Shown: one piece after another, positions 1-5,078 of the stretch
Layout of the letters: every line of letters begins with the position of its first letter
Numbering within the stretch: the first letter of the stretch is position 1
Source of the DNA: Collinsella sp. TF05-9AC
GTDB taxonomy: Bacteria > Actinomycetota > Coriobacteriia > Coriobacteriales > Coriobacteriaceae
Reading direction: 5' to 3'
DNA: 5,429 bases
Assembly: GCF_003438495.1 (NCBI RefSeq)
Contig: NZ_QSSH01000056.1
Span: forward strand, 1-5,429
Translations under genes and position numbers: made by a program
The notes under the pieces: model-generated
Seen by the model: only the letters and a program-made list of their open reading frames with translations
What the model was told of the DNA's origin: nothing
Databases searched by the model: none

Positions 1-171
1 TGCCCGCTTCCCCCGAGAACAATTATCAGTGCAGGTAGACGGCCTGCGGTTTTTGCGAAATACGGGTTATGGTCGAGGGGTCGGGCTTAAACGTAGTAGA
101 TGGGCCGGTTTCGTGGCGGCGGCATCGCGGGCAGCCGACCGAGGGCGCCCGGAAGTGAGCAAGGAACCCGT
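1..171. repeat. Probable dispersed intergenic repeat, Collinsella-type (partial at the edge)
   Basis: This GC-rich stretch between the stop of the 172-1329 gene and the window edge shows no convincing gene. Short open stretches exist in several frames on both strands, as expected of GC-rich non-coding DNA. It contains GC-rich short inverted repeats, such as GGGCGCCC near 144-151 and a GCAGG/CCTGC hairpin at 31-47 followed by five Ts on the plus strand. Spurious translations of it, such as 'GSGLNVVDGPVSWRRHRG' on the plus strand and 'TTFKPDPSTITRISQKPQ' on the minus strand, resemble small 'hypothetical proteins' that I recall recurring in Collinsella genomes. That suggests a multi-copy intergenic element rather than a gene. 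The resemblance is from memory and only one copy is in this window. Confidence 0.35.
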
Positions 172-1329
172 CTAACGACCGATTTCCAGCCAGTTGCATA
201 GTACGTTGGCTCGCAACTCCATTTCCGTCGCCTTTTGCGCCTTAGTTTTGCACCTATAGCGTAATTCCAAGCGCGAGCAAAGACTTCTCACGATCGCATC
301 AAGCTGCTCGGCATCGTTAAGCATGTCGTGCGTAACCAGGAAGACGTCATACCCCATACTTTGCAGCGCTGTCATGCGTTTGGCATCGTGGTCGAGCACG
401 GCGCCTGATCCGTGGATGACCTCTCCCTGAATCTCCACGATGCCTGCCTTCATTAAGGTTGGATTTACGATCACGATATCCCCGTAGCAGACTTTTTGCC
501 CTGCAATGATCTGCGCCGATGCGGTAAGCGGCGTAAGGTCATTCACGAAAACGTTTCGAAAGCCGGCACCGCCGCGGGAGCGAGGAAGCGACAGCAATAG
601 AATTCCCGCTACTTCTAGCGGGGAGGCCGCTATACCCGTAACCATCCGTGCGGCGTTATAGAACTTAACACCCCACTTACGGCTTTTCATCTTCCTGGCG
701 TACTCATGAAGTTCGTGCAATTCGATAAGCGGCCTCCTCATCCAGAGCGAAGTGCCTTTGAGCTTCGTGATCTCTTTCGTCTTCTTTTGGACGATTGTTC
801 CCTTTGCATTTACCTGCTCTTTAACTTTTTCGCGCGCATAAACGCGTTTCCATTGCGCTTCGTCTTGGCTCTCATCTAGTTCAAAGAGAGATTCGGTCGT
901 GGAATCTTGAGCGGTGTCATCGGCCTTGATCAGTTCTTCTTCGGCTGCAGCGGTGGGTTCAAAGACGGAAAACCACCCACAGAACTCGTACATGGCAAGG
1001 ACGAGATCGGTTTGAGACACAAAACGCGCCATGGTAAACAACGTTGCAAGCGGATTGGTTACCCTAAAGCCCAGCGCTGTTTCTAGTGTACTGTCCACCC
1101 CAGAAGCGTCTCCACAATGGATTGTTGTCCGTAATCCTGAATGGTAGTTAACGCCACCAGGCTCCGTCGTGGTAATAATCGGGGTCTTGAGGACGTCGGT
1201 TATGAAAGGGCCTTGGGATAGAGTTCGCCAGCCGTCTTCGGAATTAGACAGGCGTGGATAGAGGTCGCGAACCTGCGGTGGGCAGCGCCAGTAACGGAAT
1301 GCGGTGTTTGCGCAGACGATCTCGTCCAT
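172..1329 (-). CDS. Protein with restriction-endonuclease-like (DUF559/Vsr-like) C-terminal domain
   Basis: A 385-aa protein. The start chosen is the ATG at 1329 because AGGGGAGG lies five bases upstream; the frame stays open to 1530, but those 67 extra residues have no ribosome binding site and unconvincing composition. Residues 1-20 hold 'VCANTAFRYWRCPP', a motif I associate with a large Coriobacteriia-specific family. Residues 85-125 are a helical, hydrophobic stretch (TNPLATLFTMARF, LAMYEFCGWFSVF). Residues 126-200 are charged and low in complexity, probably a linker. Residues 235-258 contain ASPLEVAGILLLSLPRSRGG. Residues 280-345 have the order of a PD-(D/E)xK-like fold: GDIVIVNP (D284), VEIQGE (E299, Q301, E303), DHDAKR (D313, D315, R318), then GYDVFLVT (326-333), as in DUF559/Vsr proteins. 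The usual lysine of ExK is Gln. DNA cleavage or DNA binding is inferred only. It is monocistronic, downstream of a terminated tRNA gene. I am sure of the gene and moderately sure of the fold. Confidence 0.85.
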   Translation of the reverse strand: MDEIVCANTAFRYWRCPPQVRDLYPRLSNSEDGWRTLSQGPFITDVLKTPIITTTEPGGVNYHSGLRTTIHCGDASGVDSTLETALGFRVTNPLATLFTMARFVSQTDLVLAMYEFCGWFSVFEPTAAAEEELIKADDTAQDSTTESLFELDESQDEAQWKRVYAREKVKEQVNAKGTIVQKKTKEITKLKGTSLWMRRPLIELHELHEYARKMKSRKWGVKFYNAARMVTGIAASPLEVAGILLLSLPRSRGGAGFRNVFVNDLTPLTASAQIIAGQKVCYGDIVIVNPTLMKAGIVEIQGEVIHGSGAVLDHDAKRMTALQSMGYDVFLVTHDMLNDAEQLDAIVRSLCSRLELRYRCKTKAQKATEMELRANVLCNWLEIGR

Positions 1330-1658
1330 GTGGGCCTCCCCTGGTTTCGGCTGCGGGCCGTGCGGATTGCGGGCATGGCCGATTATCTGCCGGGGCATCA
1401 TGCGGATAAGTACGGGAAGCTGACCAAACACTGACCAAAAGCTTGACGCAATCTGTTGAAAAGCCGCCATAGGCATAAACGTGCTGGTACGAGCTGTGAG
1501 CCAGTGACCTCTGTCTCCACAATTGAACATAGATTACGCAGGGAATTCAATGAATGAACGCAGATGCATTGTGCAAAATGAGCAATGACGACACCTAAGG
1601 TGAACTGCGTAACATAAAACGCATTAGGTAACTTCGCTTCGATTTTGGTGTCAACAAG
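1330..1658. other. Intergenic region upstream of the DUF559-like gene
   Basis: About 330 bases between the start of the DUF559-like gene and the tRNA-Val terminator, without a supportable gene. It holds the gene's ribosome binding site (AGGGGAGG, 1335-1342), a possible minus-strand -10 (GATAAT, 1382-1387) with only a poor -35, and a direct repeat at 1420-1439. It also holds a short palindrome CACCT-A-AGGTG at 1592-1602 and a widely spaced inverted repeat, TTACGCAG (1534-1541) with CTGCGTAA (1605-1612). A minus-strand TTGACA at 1649-1654 has no good -10 at the proper distance. The promoter of the downstream gene is therefore not settled. Confidence 0.5.
1420..1439. promoter_or_regulatory. Direct repeat CTGACCAAA x2, 11-bp period, candidate regulator site
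   Basis: CTGACCAAA occurs at 1420-1428 and again at 1431-1439, a period of 11 bp that places both copies on the same face of the helix. It lies about 33 bp upstream of the candidate -10 (1382-1387) of the DUF559-like gene, where an activator could bind. Two copies of a 9-mer are not strong evidence by themselves. Confidence 0.25.
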
Positions 1659-1688
1659 AAAAAGGCCAGAGGCTTAACACCTCTGACC
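1659..1688 (-). terminator. Rho-independent terminator of tRNA-Val
   Basis: On the minus strand GGTCAGAGG pairs with CCTCTGGCC (nine base pairs, one G-T) around a seven-base loop and is followed directly by five Ts (1659-1663). It begins 12 bases after the encoded CCA of the tRNA, so it ends that transcript and separates it from the next gene. Confidence 0.92.
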
Positions 1689-1699
1689 TGTACTTTAGA

Positions 1700-1774
1700 T
1701 GGTGGGCGATACAAGATTCGAACTTGTGACCCCATCCGTGTGAAGGATATGCTCTACCCCTGAGCCAATCGCCC
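1700..1774 (-). tRNA. tRNA-Val, anticodon CAC
   Basis: All four stems fold on the minus strand. The acceptor stem is GGGCGAT/ATCGCCC, and the D arm is GCTC-AGGGGTA-GAGC. The anticodon arm is TATCC-TTCACAC-GGATG with anticodon CAC (1740-1742), and the T arm is ACAAG-TTCGAAT-CTTGT. The discriminator base is A and the 3' CCA is encoded (1700-1702), as is common in Coriobacteriia. The tRNA reads the valine codon GUG. A short GCC-GAAA-GGC hairpin (1778-1787) lies in the 5' leader just before the RNase P cleavage site. The gene is transcribed alone, with its own likely promoter and terminator. Confidence 0.97.
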
Positions 1775-1794
1775 GTCGCCTTTCGGCAAAAGAG

Positions 1795-1824
1795 ATACTA
1801 ACATAGCCGCACGTGGTTTACCAA
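1795..1824 (-). promoter_or_regulatory. Probable tRNA-Val promoter
   Basis: Minus-strand TTGGTA (1819-1824) and TAGTAT (1795-1800) are separated by 18 bp, each with four of six matches to the sigma-70-type consensus. The start of transcription would fall about 14 bases before the mature tRNA end, leaving a short leader with a GNRA-capped hairpin. Position supports it more than sequence quality does. Confidence 0.45.
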
Positions 1825-1912
1825 GAACTTTTTGCCCCCGATTTTAAATTCGTGGGAGCAAGTCACACCGTTTCAACCCGGTCAGTCAACAAACCCGCAG
1901 CTTAACCACCCT

Positions 1913-2701
1913 TTATCGTTTAATCCACGAGGTCTCGGGGCGGCAAATAAGTCGCGCGTTGTTGTAGGCCATATCGAGTGTGAGGCAGGTGCGCGCGGCG
2001 TAGAAGCCGTCCTCGCGCTGGATGGTCAGCGCTAGCTCGGGCTTGTCTCCGGTAAGGCACAGCGGCAAGAGCAGCTGGATCCGGCCGCCGTAGAACTGCG
2101 GCACCGCGAGCGTGTAGTTGGCTGCGGCGCGGCGGGCGGCCTCGACGACGGCTCCCTCAAAGGCACGGCGCAGCAGCAGCGAGTTGCCCTCCCCCATCAG
2201 GCTGGCGGGAATGCGCGTAAGGTTTTCCTCGTCGCCCAGAATGTGGTCGATGTTGGAGCGGATGGGAAGGCGGTAGTCAAAGACAAGCTCGGAGGGGTCC
2301 TCGGCAAAGCGCACGCGGCACGGCAGGTACTCAAACGAGACCAGCATGGGGTCGCTCTCCTTAAAGAAGCCCTTCAAAAACCAGCGCTGGCGCGCGTCGG
2401 GCTTGGTGTTGGGCTCAAACAGGCCGTAGATGGTCTCGTAGCGGCGCGTGTACAGGCCGGTGTTAAACAGGCATCGGTCGTCGTCGAACACCAGCGGCAG
2501 GTTGGACGGCGCGGTCTGGTCCACGTCGCGCTCGGTCAAAAATACTGCGCGGCTAAACGAAAACGACAGGTAGTTCTTGAGAATGCGGTTGCAGGGACCC
2601 CAGTCCTCGGGATCAGCGAGGTCGGCCAAGCGCTCGTAACAGGGCTCGGGGCAAAACGCGAAGTCGTACACATTGCTGCACAGGGTGCTGGGGATCTCCA
2701 T
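1913..2701 (-). CDS. DUF3825 domain-containing protein
   Basis: A 262-aa protein that is essentially one complete DUF3825 domain. Landmarks in order are ILKNYL (40-45), LFNTGLYT (78-85), IYGLFEPN (91-98), WFLKGF (107-112), DPSELVFDYRLPIRSN (135-150) with DHIL (152-155), AVPQFYGGRIQLLLPLCL (199-216), and TLDMAYNNARLI (241-252) followed by W259. The many conserved Asn, Asp, Arg and Tyr residues suggest a nucleotide- or RNA-binding or catalytic site. No activity is established for the family as far as I know. Related proteins can carry an RNA-binding module such as OST-HTH; none is present here. The ATG at 2701 is preferred because GGAAG precedes it at a short distance. A TTG at 2716 would add five residues but has no ribosome binding site. 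The gene has its own promoter (2746-2775) and lies upstream of tRNA-Val with no clear terminator between. Its base composition is that of a high-GC host, unlike the A+T-rich genes upstream. Confidence 0.9.
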   Translation of the reverse strand: MEIPSTLCSNVYDFAFCPEPCYERLADLADPEDWGPCNRILKNYLSFSFSRAVFLTERDVDQTAPSNLPLVFDDDRCLFNTGLYTRRYETIYGLFEPNTKPDARQRWFLKGFFKESDPMLVSFEYLPCRVRFAEDPSELVFDYRLPIRSNIDHILGDEENLTRIPASLMGEGNSLLLRRAFEGAVVEAARRAAANYTLAVPQFYGGRIQLLLPLCLTGDKPELALTIQREDGFYAARTCLTLDMAYNNARLICRPETSWIKR

Positions 2702-2745
2702 ATGGCTTCCAATCAAGATAATGACAGGCGTGTGGATGCTTTGAT

Positions 2746-2775
2746 TTTATACGTGCGACGGGTAGCCCGTGTCCA
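2746..2775 (-). promoter_or_regulatory. Promoter of the DUF3825 gene
   Basis: Minus-strand TGGACA (2770-2775) and TATAAA (2746-2751) are 18 bp apart, each five of six to the sigma-70-type consensus. Transcription would start near 2739, leaving a leader of roughly 38 bases before the ATG at 2701. The -10 box overlaps the stop codon of the degraded upstream fragment, so the DUF3825 gene is probably independently expressed. Confidence 0.65.
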
Positions 2776-2976
2776 CAACGCAACCGCGGCGCAGCTCGTC
2801 GGCGAGTTCTGCTCGCGTGCGGTTTCCGGAAACAAGGTCCTGGATCCAGGCGTAGTGCTGGTTGTCTTTGGGTTCCGGGCTATCGGAAAGTACGACTGGA
2901 GCACCAGCGGCGTAACGGGAAGGACCCGCCCGTCGACATCGGCAATCATGAGTTGACAAGTGTAATCATGGCTCAA
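2747..2976 (-). pseudogene. Frameshifted fragment of an unrecognised gene
   Basis: Two overlapping minus-strand frames read together as one plausible protein. The upstream frame gives 'HDYTCQLMIADVDGRVLP' and then VTPLV. About base 2895 the sense passes to the frame one base back, giving 'VVLSDSPEPKDNQHYAWIQ', then DLVSGNRTRAELADELRR and GCVVDTGYPSHV before TAA at 2747-2749. Outside these halves each frame turns into Ser/Thr- or Arg-rich nonsense. The second half has the GC-rich third positions of a real gene. The shift fits a one-base deletion. No start with a ribosome binding site is visible: the TTG at 2976 and the ATG at 2949 both lack one. The fragment begins eight bases after the DUF4160 stop, so its 5' end may have been lost there. 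Family not recognised. Confidence 0.45.
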
Positions 2977-2983
2977 TTGCGGT

Positions 2984-3262
2984 TTAGCAATAGAATGTCA
3001 GGGAATCATCACCAAAGGTTTCGCGCCACTTGTCACAAATGTACCGATGGTTCATGGTGATTAGTTTTGAAAGATCCCTGAGATCCTTAGCCGGAATCTT
3101 GCTCTCGTTGTTCGCAACTGTGCATCCGCCATTTTTAGTGAGCCAAAACTTAGTCGAATTAGCTGCCGCCCTCTTTACCCCTACATGGATGTGAACGGGT
3201 TCTCCGTTTTCCGCAATCCAAAAGAACAGAACATACTGTCCAAAAACAAGAATTCGAGGCAT
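2984..3262 (-). CDS. DUF4160 domain-containing protein (toxin-antitoxin-like partner)
   Basis: A 92-aa protein matching the whole DUF4160 domain: MPRI at the N-terminus, an aromatic strand GQYVLFFW (8-15), the family hallmark EPVHIHV (21-27), the KFWL strand (38-41), a Leu-rich helix KDLRDLSKLI (59-68), and a C-terminal N71/W79 stretch. DUF4160 genes usually sit beside DUF2442 genes in small toxin-antitoxin-like operons, and the function of the pair is unproven. Here the ATG shares its A with the TAA of the preceding gene (TAATG), so translation is probably coupled and the two products made in proportion. No terminator follows before the degraded fragment at 2976. Confidence 0.9.
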   Translation of the reverse strand: MPRILVFGQYVLFFWIAENGEPVHIHVGVKRAAANSTKFWLTKNGGCTVANNESKIPAKDLRDLSKLITMNHRYICDKWRETFGDDSLTFYC

Positions 3263-3528
3263 TATGCCACCGCCGGTCCAGCTTTTTGCCGTTCTGCAAG
3301 CTCGAAGATAAACGGAGCGTTTGATCTAACGAACTCGGTCAAAAAATCCAGATCGTCATTAGAAAATCCTTCGACGTTAAACCATTTGACCGCAGGTAGA
3401 AAGCATTCTGCATGGTCAAAACCAAAATCAACCGGGCGCTCGACGGCTACGCGAACGGTCCCGTCGTCTCGTGTTTCTGAGTAGGCAAACTGAGTGCCGT
3501 CATCTAGCTGAACATAGCTCCAAAGCAT
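3262..3528 (-). CDS. Small protein cotranscribed with DUF4160, probable partner/antitoxin
   Basis: An 88-aa protein starting at the ATG at 3528, which has a perfect AAGGAGG five bases upstream. The frame extends 17 codons further but without support. The first half is likely beta-strand-rich (WSYVQLDDGTQFAYSE, then DDGTVRVAVERPVD). The second half is helical, with GFSNDDLDFLTEFVRSNAP followed by FIFELAER. It is acidic and soluble, without membrane segments. I do not recognise a named domain, and it lacks the features of DUF2442, the usual partner of DUF4160. The one-base overlap with the DUF4160 gene and the palindrome over its promoter fit an antitoxin-first, autoregulated pair, but this is inferred from arrangement only. 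Confidence 0.8.
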   Translation of the reverse strand: MLWSYVQLDDGTQFAYSETRDDGTVRVAVERPVDFGFDHAECFLPAVKWFNVEGFSNDDLDFLTEFVRSNAPFIFELAERQKAGPAVA

Positions 3529-3542
3529 TGCTGCCTCCTTAG

Positions 3543-3564
3543 TGTTTATATCCAAGTATAAACA
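3543..3564. promoter_or_regulatory. Palindromic operator-like site over the DUF4160-pair promoter
   Basis: TGTTTATA (3543-3550) and TATAAACA (3557-3564) form a perfect 8-bp inverted repeat with a 6-bp spacer. It lies immediately upstream of the AAGGAGG of the first gene. The minus strand contains TATACT and TATAAA inside the palindrome, either of which can serve as the -10, so a bound protein would block transcription. The -35 is poor. This is where an autoregulating antitoxin or complex would be expected to bind. Confidence 0.6.
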
Positions 3565-3756
3565 GCCGCTTAGATGCAACGTGATGCGAATTGAATTATT
3601 CCCATAAGACCTGAACTGCTGATTATTTGTATTACTGAGATTTAAGCTATTTCACACTTCAGTGTCTTTTTGACATGATAACCGTCGCGGTGCGTTGATC
3701 ATGGGGTTAGCAATAAAAGCCTAGCATAAGCAGAGTTCATCACTCCGTTCGCTGTC

Positions 3757-4281
3757 CTAGATAAATTCTCCCGTCTCCAGGTCAACGAAGTCCGCGAGCT
3801 TTATCTTTCCGCAGAAGCCGCTCCCCTTGTACTTTCCTGCATAGGTCTCAGAGTCAAACTTGAACGAAATGTTATAAAGCTTTCCGGTCTTTGTCTTCCT
3901 GATCAGCCCGTTTTCCAGCATGTATCTCAGTACCCTCATATGGCTTTCTCTATCGTTACCGTTTAGGTAAAAGCAACAGACACCTTGTTTGGAGCCCGCC
4001 GCGATGAGCGTTTCGGGATTCGAGTATTTGGCTTCTACGACGACGCCATCAAGAACTGCGGTTCCGACAATGTCGTTCATGAGGGCGGTTTTGAATGGAG
4101 AGAAGAAGAACATCCATTTGCCGCATTGGAAGGGATCTATGTCGTGGATTCGTTCCTTGTTGATAAACCAGATCCATGAGAACGATTTGACCCTGGCAAT
4201 CGAGCCGGATTCGTTAAGAAGCGTTTCTTCGACGGACGGCGTTAATTCCTCGTTGTTGCCTGCGTTATTTGAGCTTGCCAT
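3757..4281 (-). CDS. Hypothetical protein, 174 aa, second gene of the GIY-YIG operon
   Basis: I do not recognise a named family. Residues 1-30 are Asn/Glu/Ser-rich and probably disordered. A compact core follows: SFSWIWFINKERIHDIDPF (33-51), CGKWMFFFSP (53-62), VVVEAKYS (80-87), GVCCFYLNGND (100-110), then a helix SHMRVLRYMLENGLI (113-127). KTGKLYNISFKFDSETYAGK (131-150) and KIKLADFVDLETGEFI (159-174) complete it. The mix of aromatic strands and one helix suggests a single alpha/beta domain; no membrane segment or signal peptide is visible. It starts 23 bases after the stop of the membrane GIY-YIG gene with only a weak ribosome binding site (AGG nine bases upstream), so it is probably expressed from the promoter at 4936-4963 and may depend on the upstream gene. 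No clear hairpin terminator follows. Confidence 0.8.
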   Translation of the reverse strand: MASSNNAGNNEELTPSVEETLLNESGSIARVKSFSWIWFINKERIHDIDPFQCGKWMFFFSPFKTALMNDIVGTAVLDGVVVEAKYSNPETLIAAGSKQGVCCFYLNGNDRESHMRVLRYMLENGLIRKTKTGKLYNISFKFDSETYAGKYKGSGFCGKIKLADFVDLETGEFI

Positions 4282-4304
4282 TTCATTTAACCTAACATTC
4301 GCCT

Positions 4305-4893
4305 TTAATAGAGCACTTCATCAGCAGCCTCGAGCGCTTGTATCGCCGCGCGTTTTAGCTCATTGAGACTTTCGTAGCAGCTTCCCGACAGCGGGATTAT
4401 TCGTACGTTGAATGAGTCACCGTACTTGTAGTCGGCATATACATCGCAATTGCCCCTACCGAGAAACTGTATGGCCGCCCGATCAATTGCCTTTGCGCTT
4501 TGGCCTACGTAGTACAGATCTTTGGTTGCATTATGGACAATGAAGATGCCAGTAATTTCGCCTTTCTGTGTCAGGGCCTTTCGCTGAGCCATAAACTCTT
4601 CGGCGCTTGCGACGATTTGCGGATCATCTTCTAGGAGGGATTGGCGTAGCCGCAGTAGTTTCTCTTGTTGCTTTGATGCTGTAATAACAAGAAGGAGCCC
4701 GTCTACAAAAAAGAACAAGCCAATAAGTAAGAAAGTAAAAAAGCGAGCCATATATGTTGGCACTCGATGGCAGAGCGTAAAAGAGACTGACAATTGCCAA
4801 TACAAGACCAGCAGCGCTGACGACTTTTCCGATCGGGATGAGCCTTCTTGGAGGGGCCGATGCGACGGTTTTGATTTGATAGTAGTTCCTCAT
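4305..4893 (-). CDS. Membrane-anchored GIY-YIG-like domain protein, frameshifted at a T6 run
   Basis: The best start is the ATG at 4893, with GGAG seven bases upstream. That frame (MRNYYQIK...) runs as a membrane protein until the T6 run (4737-4742), where the sense passes one base forward into the frame ending at 4305. The joined protein is 195 aa. It has a first membrane helix at about 23-40 and a second at about 53-72. A charged coiled-coil-like linker spans 73-110, and a GIY-YIG-type domain runs from 112 to the end. The domain shows GIF (115-117), YYVGQS (127-132), R138, GRGNCDVYADYKYGD (145-159), and SLNELKRAAI (175-184). In relatives the metal-binding Glu stands where K180 is, and GIY has Tyr where F117 is; the terminal YN is missing too. 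Cleavage is therefore doubtful. Without the shift, only a 166-aa product from a TTG at 4805 or a shorter one from an ATG at 4751 is possible, neither with a ribosome binding site. It may be phase-variable, a pseudogene, or a sequencing error. Confidence 0.72.
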
Positions 4894-4916
4894 GGTATGG
4901 CTCCAGTGATATAGGC

Positions 4917-4965
4917 AATTGGATCCAAATGGAGCTTTATAAACGGCATCATTTGGATTGCAATT
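4917..4965. promoter_or_regulatory. Promoter of the GIY-YIG operon within a long inverted repeat
   Basis: The minus-strand promoter is TTGCAA (4958-4963), 16 bp, TATAAA (4936-4941), about 43 bases before the ATG at 4893. It is enclosed by a dyad: ATCCAAATG (4923-4931) is the exact reverse complement of CATTTGGAT (4950-4958). Beyond a one- or two-base interruption, AATTG (4917-4921) pairs with CAATT (4961-4965). The arms flank the -10 and cover the -35, which is the position of an operator for a dimeric or looping repressor. No regulator gene is adjacent. Confidence 0.55.
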
Positions 4966-5033
4966 ATCTTATCGCTCTGGCAGATGGGGTGTAAGGCTCA
5001 ACATCGGTAATAGATCGAGAGGCAGTCGAGCTA

Positions 5034-5072
5034 AACAAAATAGTGCCGTCGCAGCGATAGCTGATACGGCAC
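5034..5072 (-). terminator. Rho-independent terminator downstream of the surface-protein gene
   Basis: On the minus strand GTGCCGT pairs with ACGGCAC (seven pairs). After a 2x2 internal loop, CAGC pairs with GCTG around the loop TATC, and TATTTTGTTT follows. It lies about 90 bases after the stop of the LPKTS protein gene and just after the small ORF at 5079-5132. It insulates the GIY-YIG operon from upstream transcription. Confidence 0.82.
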
Positions 5073-5078
5073 CAATCT

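Noticed and set aside
31..54. GCAGG/CCTGC hairpin plus five Ts as a plus-strand terminator
   Set aside because: The stem is five pairs with a GG between stem and T run, and no plus-strand gene can be supported upstream; noted only as part of the repeat-like segment.
2..175. Plus-strand open frame running in from the left edge, ending in VSKEPV and overlapping the stop of the 172-1329 gene
   Set aside because: Open stretches of similar length occur in other frames of this segment, codon use is mixed with rare codons, and the stretch is better explained as a dispersed non-coding repeat.
1330..1530. 67-codon N-terminal extension of the DUF559-like protein
   Set aside because: The internal ATG at 1329 has a near-perfect ribosome binding site and begins the family's N-terminal motif. 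The extension has neither a site nor recognisable composition.
1700..1774. tRNA-Val as the attachment site of an integrated element
   Set aside because: No second copy of the tRNA 3' end is in the window, no integrase is visible, and the A+T-rich block lies on the 5' side of the tRNA rather than the usual 3' side.
2243..2956. Long plus-strand open frame of 237 codons
   Set aside because: It lies antisense to the DUF3825 gene, whose translation matches a known domain end to end. Its product is a Val/Gly/Ala/Lys-rich mirror of GC-rich codons with no ribosome binding site.
3654..3675. ACAC-TTCA-GTGT followed by CTTTTT as a terminator, and the overlapping TTGACA as a plus-strand promoter
   Set aside because: The stem is only four pairs, no plus-strand gene precedes it, and no -10 box stands at a proper distance from TTGACA.
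3989..4366. Plus-strand open frame of 125 codons
   Set aside because: It is antisense to the 174-aa gene and the end of the GIY-YIG gene, has no ribosome binding site, and its product shows no domain-like pattern.
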